Positions 1-8,094 of a stretch of 64,000 nucleotides of DNA are shown here, in pieces. The DNA comes from Thermococcus sp. Bubb.Bath (GTDB lineage: Archaea; Methanobacteriota_B; Thermococci; Thermococcales; Thermococcaceae). The DNA lies in assembly GCF_012027595.1 (NCBI RefSeq), contig NZ_SNUR01000001.1, forward strand, positions 248,001 to 312,000. The letters are read 5' to 3'. How positions within the stretch are numbered: the first letter of the stretch is position 1; each line of letters begins with the position of its first letter. A program made the translations under genes and the position numbers. The notes beneath the pieces are model-generated. The model saw only the letters and a list, made by a program, of their open reading frames with translations, did no database searches and was not told the DNA's origin.

Positions 1-1
1 G

Positions 2-244
2 GACGCGCCCATATTAACCCTCGCCTACGGACCTGACTTCGCCGTGGTGAGGGCAGCGGACGGGATGGCGGCCTACAACTTCGACCTCAACGAGATAATT
101 CCTAAGCTCCAGGAGGCCCTGCCGAGCGCGGGCATAGAGGGTGGCGGCCACAGCTACGCGGGCTCTATAAAGTTTTTCGAGGGGATGAGAAAGGAGGTTC
201 TTGAGGAGTTCGCGAAGCAGGTCGTGAAGCTGAAGAGGGCCTGA
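2..244 (+). CDS. DHH-family phosphoesterase, C-terminal end (partial)
   Basis: The 5' part lies outside the window; 80 codons of the C-terminus are visible, in the frame that starts at base 2. The tail carries the GGGH motif followed by a glycine/serine/alanine stretch, which is the signature of the DHHA1 domain of RecJ-like exonucleases, GAN and NrnA-type phosphodiesterases. The family uses Mn2+ ions to cleave phosphodiester bonds in single-stranded DNA or short RNA. Archaea carry several paralogues, including GAN, which associates with GINS, so the exact member cannot be told from the tail alone. The reading frame ends in TGA, and a T-rich stretch follows before the next small gene. Confidence 0.75.
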   Translation, partial: DAPILTLAYGPDFAVVRAADGMAAYNFDLNEIIPKLQEALPSAGIEGGGHSYAGSIKFFEGMRKEVLEEFAKQVVKLKRA

Positions 245-320
245 TGTTCTCTTTGTTTTCTGCCAACCTTTTTAACCCCCTGCGAGAAGGTACTTCGAAG
301 AAAGATATGGAGGAATGTTG

Positions 321-575
321 ATGAAAATCGTTCTGGAAGCTACCTTTAAAATGGGCGGCGTTTCTTACCGTGGCCACAGATGGGAGGAAGATGCGCTCGT
401 CTTCGAGTTCGAGCGGATAGGGGATGCCTTCATCCAGATTCTCAGCACGAGGGAGGTCGAGGTCGAGGTAGAAAAGCCTCCCAAGAAAGTCCTCGTCGAG
501 CTCAAGACGAATGAGGGCGGAAAGGTCTTCGAGGCATCCGAGAGAAATGGAATCTACATGGCCGCTGAACCGTGA
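321..575 (+). CDS. Small uncharacterised protein (84 aa)
   Basis: I do not recognise the family. The protein is mixed alpha/beta in character, with a Val/Glu-rich central part and no membrane segment, signal or metal motif. An ATG at 315 is also in frame, but the GGAGG at 309-313 nearly touches it. The ATG at 321 sits 7 nt downstream of that site and is the better start. Bases 270-300 are T- and A-rich and could hold the promoter. The gene lies on the same strand as the HAD gene that follows 43 nt later, so co-transcription is possible. Confidence 0.6.
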   Translation: MKIVLEATFKMGGVSYRGHRWEEDALVFEFERIGDAFIQILSTREVEVEVEKPPKKVLVELKTNEGGKVFEASERNGIYMAAEP

Positions 576-618
576 ACTTTTATATTCCTTACCATTTCAC
601 TATTTCCTGGGTGGTTCT

Positions 619-1326
619 ATGAAGCTGGCCTCATTCGACGTCTGGAACACACTCCTCGACATAAACGTCATGCTCGACGCGATGGCGGTTGAGCTGTCCA
701 ACCTGATGGGTGCCTGCACAGTTGACGTTGTCGAGGGCATGACGCTCACCAGGGAGAGGATAAAAAGGATGAGGGCGAAAACGGTGGGTGACCCATCGAG
801 GGCCCTTGAAGAGAGCCAGGAACTCCTGGCGGAGCTCCTTGGAATAGACGTTGGACTCGTCAAGAGGGCCGCCGCGAGGGCAGTTCTAAGGGTAGGAGAT
901 GGGATAGTCCTCCCAGGGGCGAAGGAGACTCTGAAGGAAGTCAAGAAGAGGGGCCTCAAAGTCACCGTCACCGGGAACGTAATGTTCTGGCCAGGCTCAT
1001 ACACGCGCCTCCTCCTCGAGTGCTTTGGCATGATGGATTACATAGACAAGACCTTCTTCGCCGACGAGGTTCTGGCGTACAAGCCCATGAGGGAGATGTT
1101 CGAGAAGCCGCTCAGGGTTTTCGGTGTGGAGCCGGAGGAAGCAGTTCACATCGGCGACACGAAGGCGGAGGACTTTGAGGGGGCTTTGAGGGCCGGAATG
1201 TGGGCCGTCTGGATTAACCCCGAAGCGGAGGAAGTGAGAAGAATCCACGAGCGGGGATTTGAGGTTCCTTCTGTTGAGGGGATTCTTGAGGTTCTGGGGG
1301 AGATAGAAAAAGAGAAAACTTTCTGA
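619..1326 (+). CDS. HAD superfamily hydrolase (235 aa)
   Basis: Probable phosphatase or phosphotransferase of the haloacid dehalogenase superfamily, substrate unknown, soluble. Motif I at the N-terminus reads FDVWNT, with the nucleophile Asp at residue 7. The usual second Asp (+2) is replaced by Trp, as seen in dehalogenase-like members where this place is aromatic. Motif III Lys is near residue 155 (AYKP) and motif IV is GDTKAED near 179-185. Between motifs I and III lies an alpha-helical cap of C1 type. The reading frame is open upstream to 511, but the ATG at 619 follows a GGTGG site and opens directly on motif I, so it is the start. The missing +2 acid makes a true phosphatase less certain. 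Confidence 0.85.
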   Translation: MKLASFDVWNTLLDINVMLDAMAVELSNLMGACTVDVVEGMTLTRERIKRMRAKTVGDPSRALEESQELLAELLGIDVGLVKRAAARAVLRVGDGIVLPGAKETLKEVKKRGLKVTVTGNVMFWPGSYTRLLLECFGMMDYIDKTFFADEVLAYKPMREMFEKPLRVFGVEPEEAVHIGDTKAEDFEGALRAGMWAVWINPEAEEVRRIHERGFEVPSVEGILEVLGEIEKEKTF

Positions 1327-1330
1327 AGTC

Positions 1331-4300
1331 TCACTTCTTCTCCTTCGGCTTTAACCAAGCACCCAACCCAACCTGCCTCGTCTTCTGGTAGCGTAAATCT
1401 CCCGCCCGGTAGCCGAAGGCCTTCAGAATCCTCTCGACGGCCGGGAGAACCTGGTTCTCGATGTAGTAATCTGCGTCATACTTGTGCTTCGTGGGATCGA
1501 ACTCGTCGAAGGGAATCGCTCTGTCGCCTATCCTTCCAGAGCCCTTGAGCACGATGTAGCTGATGACCGTCCCGGGGCGGATTTTGATTCCCCTCGCGGC
1601 TAACCTCTTTGCTATTGCCACGTGCGGGCCCGTTGCCTTGTAGTCCTTTAGATCCCTCGTTATCTGTTCATGGATTACAAGCTTCTCGGGTGGAACCTCA
1701 TACTTGCTCAACTTCTCTGTCACTTCTTTGACTATGCTCACGGCCTCCTCGACGTTACCGTCCTTCAGAAGGGCCTCAAGAACCCTCGCCTGCGTCTCTT
1801 TGGCTATCTCGCTCCAGTCGCGCCTCACAATCTCAAGCCCGCGCGTCGTTATCTTGCCCTCCTCGTCTATCAGAGCGTATTTCTTCTTGGTGACGAAGAA
1901 GCCCCTCTTATAGAACCCCTCGTACTCAAGCTCAAGCGCACCTGGAAGTTTGGAGTTGATGTATTCAAGGAACTCCTTCGCTTTCTTTTTGACTGTCTCG
2001 GCATCTTCTCCGGGTATTGTTGCAAAGAAGCCATCAGTATCACTGTAAAGCACTTTAAAGCCGTATTTCTCCTCTATCTCGCGGATAGTCATCGTTATGT
2101 ACTCCCTTCCCCAGGCCGTTACGCTCTCGGCGCACTCCTTGCAGTACCAGCGGGCCCTCGCGTAGCCGTAGTAGCCGTAATAGCTGTTGTGCGCGTAGAC
2201 GAGACCGAAGCCAACGAGGAAGTTCTCGTTGTCCTCGACACTGAGGTCGTAGACGTAGCCGATGTATTCCTCAGTCTCAACCGACTCAACGCGGTCGAGC
2301 ACTATGTCACCTTCGAGGAGCCAGGAGAGCCTCTGGGCCTTTTCGGGATCGAGCTTTCCGTCCTTGACCCTCTTTCTGAAGGTCTGCGGGCTTACGTTCT
2401 TCTGGAAGACCTTCCCAAAGACCTCGCTCAGGACTTCCTTGGGGAGCACGTGGGAGTAGTATGCGTTCTTTTTCTTGCCCAGTTTTACGAAGGGGAGCCC
2501 CTCGTTTATGTAAACCCTGTAAACGCCGCTGTCGTGCCCAAGCTTTACAGCCGAAATTCCCAACGAGTTCAGGAGGAAGACGAGCTGGTTGGCCAAAAGC
2601 TCGCTCTTCGTGGAGAGCCTGAGCCTTTTGCTCGGGTGGACGTCGCCATCACCGATGAAATATCCCTCAAGGAAGGCCAGCTTAACTTCCCCTGGCGACG
2701 TAAAGATGAACTCTGGAACCGTCTTGTTCTCCGCCAGAACCCCGCAGAGGTTCTCAAAGAGCAGGTAGCCGATCTTCTTCGGTATCTCAACGTAGTTTCT
2801 GCCTCTCCTGACCTTTCCAAAGAACCTCTGAGCGAGTCTCTTCATATCATCCAGGACACTCTGATCTTCGTTGTAGAGCTTCACGCTGTAGCTCCAGCCG
2901 TTTTTGAGGTTCCTTTGCTTTCCTGCATACCCTTCGCTCACGTAGTAGCCGAGGAGCTTTGCGAACGACTCGTCAACTTCAATGAACGGGCTCATCCTAA
3001 AGCCGTTTAGCGTCCCTATTTTCCACTCTTTAAGCTCTACTGAGGGCATAATGTCTATCACGTCCCGGATGGAATTGAATTCAACTAGGTATTCCCTCAT
3101 ATTGCCGTTGTATCTAACGTTCTCCACAAGCACCTCGTAGAGCCTTCTGTATTTCCCAAGGGATCCCCAGTCGAGGACTTCATAGCCGATCTTCTTAAGC
3201 CGGACATAACCAATGTCCTCAAGGTGCTTGAGATAGCGTCTCGCGGTTCTCGGCCTCTTTTCCTCTCCAAAAATCCAGCGCAGGGTTCTAAGCATTCCTT
3301 TAAAGAAGTTCTTTCTGCCCTTGACCGGAATCGTCATGACAATGTCTGACGTTTCATCCTCAGGGAATCTGAGGAAAAGCTCCACGAGGTTCAGCACGTG
3401 GTTTCTCTCCGGAAGCTCCAATCTCCGCGGAACGGCAACCAGGTCGCCGGGCTTGAGTTCATTCCCCGTAACCTCAACGAGCTCTCCGTTTCTCACCGAG
3501 AAGAGGCTGTGGCCTGAGGTTATCTTTATTTTCCTCCCCGACTTCAGCTTGATGCCGTAAGCTCTGCCCGAATAGCGGTGCCTGATCAGGGCTTTTACCC
3601 TCTTAAGCTCGGCCTTCTTGGTTCTCCTGTCAAAGGACGGGACTTCAAGCCCGCTGACCTCAAGGACCTCCGTCTCCCCGTCCCTGTACACTCTTTCAGC
3701 GTTTTCCTTCATTTTCCGATCTATGAATTCACCGATCCTGACGAAGCGGATCTTTCCGTTTTCAAGGACTGGAAGCCATTCATCGGGCAGGATGCTGTTC
3801 GCCAGAATCTTAATTGCCCGCTGTCTGTAATCGAGGAGCTTCTTCTCTATCGGGTCTATTGTAGCCCTCATCTTCCTCTTTATCTTCTGCCTCTCTTCGA
3901 GCAGGTCTCCAAGGAGGCTCGGGATGAAGCCCGGAAAGTCCTTGCAGAAACGGTGGCCCACCTGGGGGGCTTCGTCGTACTCCTTGCAGCCCTCCCGGTT
4001 GAGGGTATCTGGTGAGACATTGTGGGTGATTATTATAGAGGGATATAACGATTTGTAATCTAAATATGCTATGTTCTCCCACAGACCCCTCTCTGGCTCC
4101 TTGACGTAGCCGCCAGCGTATCCGCCGCGCCTCTTGTCGTACTCCCTTCCTGATGGCTTGTTGGGGGCCAGCTCATTCCGCTCGTAGGCCTTCCTCAGGA
4201 GGAACCACTCGACAAGATTGCCCGTGCTGGAGCGAGAGACGTCCCAGAAGCTCTGGCCGACTAACCTAGAAAGCTGGGCCTCCATCGGGAAGAACTCCTT

Positions 4301-5269
4301 TCCCAGCTCGTAGGTAACCTTCGCGTCCTCCATAGAATACCTTGCCACCCTCTCGAGTCCCTCGTTGGTTTCCCAGGCTTGAGCTATCTCCTCTGCGTAG
4401 ACCTTCTCCTTTGGCTGGCCAAAGATTGCCTCATAGACGGCCTCAAGCGTGTAGGTCGGAAGGTTTATTGTCCTTCTTATTACCGGATAGAGGTCGAAGT
4501 GTATCCTTCCCTTCACATCAACCGCAAACCTGTCGCCCATCCTCTGGATTTTCGGCTCGCTGCCGTCCCTCCCGAGGAGGAAGTTCAGCCCGAGCTTTTC
4601 GGAGCGCTTTTTAATGTAGGCGAAGTCGAAGTTGTCGCCGTTGTAAGTTATAAGGACGTCAGGGTCCTTCTCCTTCACAACGCGAAGGAAGCGCTTTATC
4701 ATCTCCTTCTCAGTCGAGACAACGTCAACATAAGGGAGGTCGATCTTCTTCCAGGTAATGACGCGTGCTCCTTCCTCGTCGGCGTAGCTTATCATCAGAA
4801 TGGGGCCCTCTGCGAACTCCTCGCCCTCGTGGTAGAGCGTTTCGATGTCGAAGGCGAGCATTTTCAGCTCCTCGTCGCCCTCCATCGGGATTAGGCCCTT
4901 GTCGATGAGGTAGCGCTTGGCGAAGGGTATGTCGTACTCATAGATGTCGATGACGGCGGGGTGCTTCCTTATCCTGTCCCTTATCGCCGGGACGTCCTGC
5001 GGGTGGGTGAAATAGAGCTTCCACACCTCAACCGGCCTGCCGAGGAACTTCTTCTCCACCTTCTCGGCGCGCGTAATCCTTACCCCTGTCCCGTGCCTCT
5101 CGGCGGTTATCTTTTTGACTTCCTCAACCGCGGAGTCGTCCTTCAGGAGGGCGTAGATGTAGGGCTCGAAAGTCCTGTCGTAATCAATCTTGAACTCGCC
5201 GTTTTCCTTCTTGAAGATCCTGATGACGGGCTTTCCATCTTCGGTTATGTAGTCAGTGTCGAGGATCAT
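1331..5269 (-). CDS. polB: Family B replicative DNA polymerase precursor with intein
   Basis: Archaeal DNA polymerase I of the KOD/9N/Deep Vent group. The 1312-residue precursor consists of a 491-aa N-extein, a 537-aa intein and a 284-aa C-extein, giving a 775-aa mature enzyme, the normal length. The 3'-5' exonuclease motifs are present: Exo I DIET at 141-144, Exo II with NGDNFDF near 210-216, and Exo [16 protein letters not shown] near 311-323. Polymerase motif A is DYKSLYPSI near 404-412, where relatives often have DFRSLYPSI. Motif B includes KILANS, split by the intein, and motif C is YSDTDG in the C-extein. The ATG at 5269 follows a GGTGATGA site. The UPF0175-like gene ends 6 nt upstream on the same strand. 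The 3' end converges on the HAD gene with a 4-nt gap. Confidence 0.98.
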   Translation of the reverse strand: MILDTDYITEDGKPVIRIFKKENGEFKIDYDRTFEPYIYALLKDDSAVEEVKKITAERHGTGVRITRAEKVEKKFLGRPVEVWKLYFTHPQDVPAIRDRIRKHPAVIDIYEYDIPFAKRYLIDKGLIPMEGDEELKMLAFDIETLYHEGEEFAEGPILMISYADEEGARVITWKKIDLPYVDVVSTEKEMIKRFLRVVKEKDPDVLITYNGDNFDFAYIKKRSEKLGLNFLLGRDGSEPKIQRMGDRFAVDVKGRIHFDLYPVIRRTINLPTYTLEAVYEAIFGQPKEKVYAEEIAQAWETNEGLERVARYSMEDAKVTYELGKEFFPMEAQLSRLVGQSFWDVSRSSTGNLVEWFLLRKAYERNELAPNKPSGREYDKRRGGYAGGYVKEPERGLWENIAYLDYKSLYPSIIITHNVSPDTLNREGCKEYDEAPQVGHRFCKDFPGFIPSLLGDLLEERQKIKRKMRATIDPIEKKLLDYRQRAIKILANSILPDEWLPVLENGKIRFVRIGEFIDRKMKENAERVYRDGETEVLEVSGLEVPSFDRRTKKAELKRVKALIRHRYSGRAYGIKLKSGRKIKITSGHSLFSVRNGELVEVTGNELKPGDLVAVPRRLELPERNHVLNLVELFLRFPEDETSDIVMTIPVKGRKNFFKGMLRTLRWIFGEEKRPRTARRYLKHLEDIGYVRLKKIGYEVLDWGSLGKYRRLYEVLVENVRYNGNMREYLVEFNSIRDVIDIMPSVELKEWKIGTLNGFRMSPFIEVDESFAKLLGYYVSEGYAGKQRNLKNGWSYSVKLYNEDQSVLDDMKRLAQRFFGKVRRGRNYVEIPKKIGYLLFENLCGVLAENKTVPEFIFTSPGEVKLAFLEGYFIGDGDVHPSKRLRLSTKSELLANQLVFLLNSLGISAVKLGHDSGVYRVYINEGLPFVKLGKKKNAYYSHVLPKEVLSEVFGKVFQKNVSPQTFRKRVKDGKLDPEKAQRLSWLLEGDIVLDRVESVETEEYIGYVYDLSVEDNENFLVGFGLVYAHNSYYGYYGYARARWYCKECAESVTAWGREYITMTIREIEEKYGFKVLYSDTDGFFATIPGEDAETVKKKAKEFLEYINSKLPGALELEYEGFYKRGFFVTKKKYALIDEEGKITTRGLEIVRRDWSEIAKETQARVLEALLKDGNVEEAVSIVKEVTEKLSKYEVPPEKLVIHEQITRDLKDYKATGPHVAIAKRLAARGIKIRPGTVISYIVLKGSGRIGDRAIPFDEFDPTKHKYDADYYIENQVLPAVERILKAFGYRAGDLRYQKTRQVGLGAWLKPKEKK
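2186..3796 (-). other. Intein in PolB, pol-b insertion site, with LAGLIDADG endonuclease domain
   Basis: A protein-splicing element of 537 residues (precursor residues 492-1028). It begins with Ser directly after KILAN and ends with HN directly before SYYGYYGY, so excision restores [13 protein letters not shown]. The N-terminal splicing block has SILPDEW at the start and the TxxH-type GHSLF block B further in. The C-terminal block is [17 protein letters not shown] followed by VYAHN. Two dodecapeptides, LLGYYVSEG and [11 protein letters not shown], mark an apparently intact LAGLIDADG homing endonuclease. The sequence closely resembles inteins at the same site in Deep Vent and KOD polymerases. 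The pol-a and pol-c sites are empty. Catalytic residues look intact, so splicing and homing activity are both likely. Confidence 0.97.
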
Positions 5270-5275
5270 CTTTCA

Positions 5276-5554
5276 TCACCGGAAAGGGATATTAACATCT
5301 CCTAGTTCTCCCCTTGCTTTTTTCATTTCTCTGATCTCAAGCTCAGTCTCTTCTTCGTCGAGAAAAGAGTATTCGATCCCAAGTTTGTCGAGAAGAAACG
5401 AGAGTTCTTCCAGTTTTAGCCCAAGCAACTGGGCCGCTTTCTCAAAGGTTATCTGGTGACTCACTAGAAGGCCAACTACCTTGAGGAACCGCTCTTTTTC
5501 GTGGTAGTCCTTGAAAAGGGGAAAGCTGAATACGATGCGGTCTATCTCTTCCAT
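5276..5554 (-). CDS. UPF0175-like small protein upstream of polB (92 aa)
   Basis: A small soluble protein whose middle carries a helix-turn-helix-like stretch with KAAQLLGLKLEELSFLLDKLGI. This fits the UPF0175 pattern of a helix with alanine and leucine followed by a LxxLGI-type end. UPF0175 members are often antitoxin-like DNA-binding proteins, but no toxin gene is next to this one. A GTG at 5566 is also in frame. The ATG at 5554 has GGTGAGAGC directly before it and is preferred. The stop is 6 nt before the polB start, so the two are almost certainly co-transcribed. A role in controlling polB is only an inference. Confidence 0.7.
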   Translation of the reverse strand: MEEIDRIVFSFPLFKDYHEKERFLKVVGLLVSHQITFEKAAQLLGLKLEELSFLLDKLGIEYSFLDEEETELEIREMKKARGELGDVNIPFR

Positions 5555-5634
5555 GCTCTCACCCACAATGTGTAGATTTTTAACCTAATAAACTTCACCG
5601 CCACATTTTTAAGCCCATCTTCAAAGGCCCTCTT

Positions 5635-6987
5635 ATGGAGCTGTTTTACCGCGTGAGCTTTCAGGAAGTGGTGGCGGACGTGTTAAGCCTGGTTGAGGAG
5701 CGCGAGCTCTCATCGAAGCACGCATTAGAGAGGGTCTTTAAGAGGGTATCCGGAAGAGACCGCGAGAAGGCGCGCGGTTTGGCGCATGCGTACGTCTTCG
5801 AGATCGAGAAGTGGAGGGCTAAGATAAACTTCATAATCAACTCCGTCCTCAAGGGTTCAAAGATTGAAGACCTTGACCCGTATCTGGCAAATCTCCTACG
5901 CATAGGGGCCTTTGAGATACACTTCCGGAAGGTTCCTCCGGCGGTTGCTACGGACTCGATAGTCCGCGTCGTCAAGGAGAAGTTCGACTTCTCCAAAGCT
6001 AAGTTCGTCAACGCCCTAATGCACGAGATAGAGAAGTTCGACATAGAGAGAGCTTTAAAGAAGCTCAAGGAGAAGGACAGGATTGAGTGGCTCTCCGTCC
6101 GCTTCTCCCACCCGCGCTGGTATGTGGAGTACGTTATAGACCTCCTCGGCTACAACGGGGCTGTGCGGCTCCTCCTCAGCAACAATCGGCCGCAGAGATA
6201 TTATGTCAGGGCGAACACGCTCAAGACCAACGTTGACTCCCTCCGAGATTACCTTGAGGAGAACGGCGTTAGGACTGCACTAACACCAGTTCCAGACGTT
6301 TTGAAGGTTCTTGAGTACAAAACACCCGTCACGAGGCTCGACTGGTACAAAGAGGGCAAGTTCGTAATCCAGGACTTGGCTTCAGCTTACGTCGTCCACG
6401 TTCTCTCTCCAGAGCCAGGAGGAAGGGTTCTGGATTTGGCAGCTGCTCCAGGCTCAAAGACCTTCCACGCGGCGGCCCTGATGGAGAATAAAGGAGAAAT
6501 CGTGGCCGTTGACTACTCCTACGATAGACTGATGAGGATGAAGGAGAAGGCGAAGGTTCTTGGCGTTAAGAACGTCCGCTTCGTCCACGCTGACGGTCAG
6601 AGCTTTAGGGACAAGGAGAAGTTCGATAAGATAATTCTCGATGCGCCCTGCTCAAGCTCCGGAACCTACCGCCAGTTCCCGGAGGTGAAGTGGCGCTTCG
6701 ACGACGCCAAAATCAGGAAAATCATCAGCGTCCAGAGGAACATGCTGAGGAACGCCTACGAGAACCTACTGGAAGGGGGTGAGATGACCTATTCCACCTG
6801 CTCAATTAGAATGGATGAAGACGAGGAGAACGTTCTGTTTGCGATCAACAAAGTTGGGCTTGAACTGGTGTATTACCCCTTCAGCTGGGGGGACAGGGGC
6901 TTTCTGGAGATCGGGGACAAAGTTTTCAGGGCGTGGACGCACAGGCACGACTGCAACAGCTTCTTCATAGCGAAGTTGAGAAAGTAA
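5635..6987 (+). CDS. RsmB/NSUN-type RNA (cytosine-5) methyltransferase (450 aa)
   Basis: S-adenosylmethionine-dependent methyltransferase that makes m5C in rRNA or tRNA. The first 150 residues are helical and look like the NusB-type RNA-binding domain found in bacterial RsmB. The catalytic domain has the AdoMet-binding LDLAAAPGSKT near 266-276. Cys339 in DAPCSSSGTYRQ and Cys389 in TYSTCSI are the two conserved cysteines of the Nol1/Nop2/Sun family: one forms the covalent intermediate and the other aids product release. The ATG at 5635 lies just after a weak leader with a TTTTTAAG element near 5608-5615, so the transcript may be nearly leaderless. The RNA target cannot be told from sequence. 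Confidence 0.92.
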   Translation: MELFYRVSFQEVVADVLSLVEERELSSKHALERVFKRVSGRDREKARGLAHAYVFEIEKWRAKINFIINSVLKGSKIEDLDPYLANLLRIGAFEIHFRKVPPAVATDSIVRVVKEKFDFSKAKFVNALMHEIEKFDIERALKKLKEKDRIEWLSVRFSHPRWYVEYVIDLLGYNGAVRLLLSNNRPQRYYVRANTLKTNVDSLRDYLEENGVRTALTPVPDVLKVLEYKTPVTRLDWYKEGKFVIQDLASAYVVHVLSPEPGGRVLDLAAAPGSKTFHAAALMENKGEIVAVDYSYDRLMRMKEKAKVLGVKNVRFVHADGQSFRDKEKFDKIILDAPCSSSGTYRQFPEVKWRFDDAKIRKIISVQRNMLRNAYENLLEGGEMTYSTCSIRMDEDEENVLFAINKVGLELVYYPFSWGDRGFLEIGDKVFRAWTHRHDCNSFFIAKLRK

Positions 6988-7060
6988 GTAGCTTTTTGGT
7001 TTGTTATTATTCCAAACAGTATTTAACTTTTGAAGGTTGCGTTACTAGATATCAACCATA

Positions 7061-7080
7061 AAATTTTTAAATATCCTCTA
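7061..7080 (+). promoter_or_regulatory. Strong AT-rich promoter for the secreted-protein/ABC unit
   Basis: The stretch contains TTTTTAAATA, a near-ideal archaeal TATA box, centred about 25 bp before the ATGATG at 7092. Transcription should start at or next to the start codon. No Shine-Dalgarno sequence precedes that codon, so the message is probably leaderless. The two genes downstream have strong GGAGGTG sites, as expected for internal cistrons. Confidence 0.6.
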
Positions 7081-7091
7081 ATTTAGAATAT

Positions 7092-8078
7092 ATGATGATT
7101 CCCATGGAAGGTTGGAAAGACCAGCTATTGAAAATATTAGTTGTTGCCCTACTTGGAGGGTATATAGTGGCTCAGGGAGGTCTTAGCTGGGCGTACTCGA
7201 CAGAAGGCCTTAGTGGGAGTGGAATATCTCCAACTCTGATGGGCCAAGAATACAATAGTGTGAATCACCTTACTGTTGACCTACACTATGGACCTGGATT
7301 TGCATATGGGAATGCCTATTACCTAAGTACGCATGATAGCAACTTTATAGATGTGTACCTTGCTTCCTCAAAGATAGTTAACAGCTGGTGGCCTGACTAC
7401 GAACCTGTGGAGTATCAAGTCATGATGTGGTACGGCAATGCAATTCATTCCACAACTGACCCACCTTCTAATCTCATTGGAATCTCTGATATCAGACCGC
7501 GGGGGTATGTAACAACTGGTGGTTATATAACACGTGGAGTTTCATATCAGCTTTCTTCTGGGGCTTCAGTGGGCGTGGGAAAACTTCTTGAGCTTGGTGC
7601 AGAACAGACATTTGGACTAAGCTGGTCCAGTACCGTGCCAACAGGATACTATATAGACATTGATACAAATAAGGAGGGCTACACTTACACCGCTGAGCAG
7701 ATCAGGGAGGATGTTCAAAAGAAAATCTGCGAATCTGATGACACTTGTGTAGTCCTGGGGGGCGGAAACGACTGGATACTAAGATATGCTGGGGCTGTCA
7801 AAGTCACAAAGGATGAGACCTTCCCCACAACATTAAGGTTTCTTATATCCACAAGGACTCAAAACTCCCAAGCGGAGTATGTTGACAATACTCTCAGGGA
7901 TCGCCCTCTGATAGTTCTCTTTGCTGTGGCAAAATACAAATCAACAAACACTTGGATTACATGGGATGACTTTAAGGTCCGAGGAATAACCTTCATACTT
8001 GGAGATAACGACCAAGCTGGAGGAGACGATGGTTACCTCTGGTACTATCGGGTTGATAAGATAACCACTTTTTCCTAA
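7092..8078 (+). CDS. Secreted protein of unknown function, first gene of an FtsX/ABC unit (328 aa)
   Basis: I do not recognise the family. Residues 1-35 look like a signal peptide, with a short charged start, a hydrophobic core LLKILVVALLGGYIV and small residues after it, so the protein should be exported. The remainder is rich in Tyr, Ser, Thr, Gly and Trp and has only two Cys, near 217 and 223 (KKICESDDTC). A Gly/Ser-rich alternating stretch near 153-185 (for example YQLSSGASVGVGKLLELG) resembles beta-hairpin regions of secreted or pore-like proteins, but that is only an impression. In-frame starts at 7092, 7095 and 7104 all lack a ribosome site. Its base composition looks more AT-rich than that of its neighbours. 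The next gene starts 16 nt after the stop with a strong ribosome site, so it is likely functionally linked to the transporter. Confidence 0.7.
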   Translation: MMIPMEGWKDQLLKILVVALLGGYIVAQGGLSWAYSTEGLSGSGISPTLMGQEYNSVNHLTVDLHYGPGFAYGNAYYLSTHDSNFIDVYLASSKIVNSWWPDYEPVEYQVMMWYGNAIHSTTDPPSNLIGISDIRPRGYVTTGGYITRGVSYQLSSGASVGVGKLLELGAEQTFGLSWSSTVPTGYYIDIDTNKEGYTYTAEQIREDVQKKICESDDTCVVLGGGNDWILRYAGAVKVTKDETFPTTLRFLISTRTQNSQAEYVDNTLRDRPLIVLFAVAKYKSTNTWITWDDFKVRGITFILGDNDQAGGDDGYLWYYRVDKITTFS

Positions 8079-8094
8079 CATTGGAGGTGCCATG

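Noticed and set aside
1670-3010. Long reading frame of 446 codons on the plus strand opposite polB and its intein
   Set aside because: It is antisense to a fully conserved polymerase and intein, has low-complexity composition and no family motif; it is a shadow caused by codon bias.
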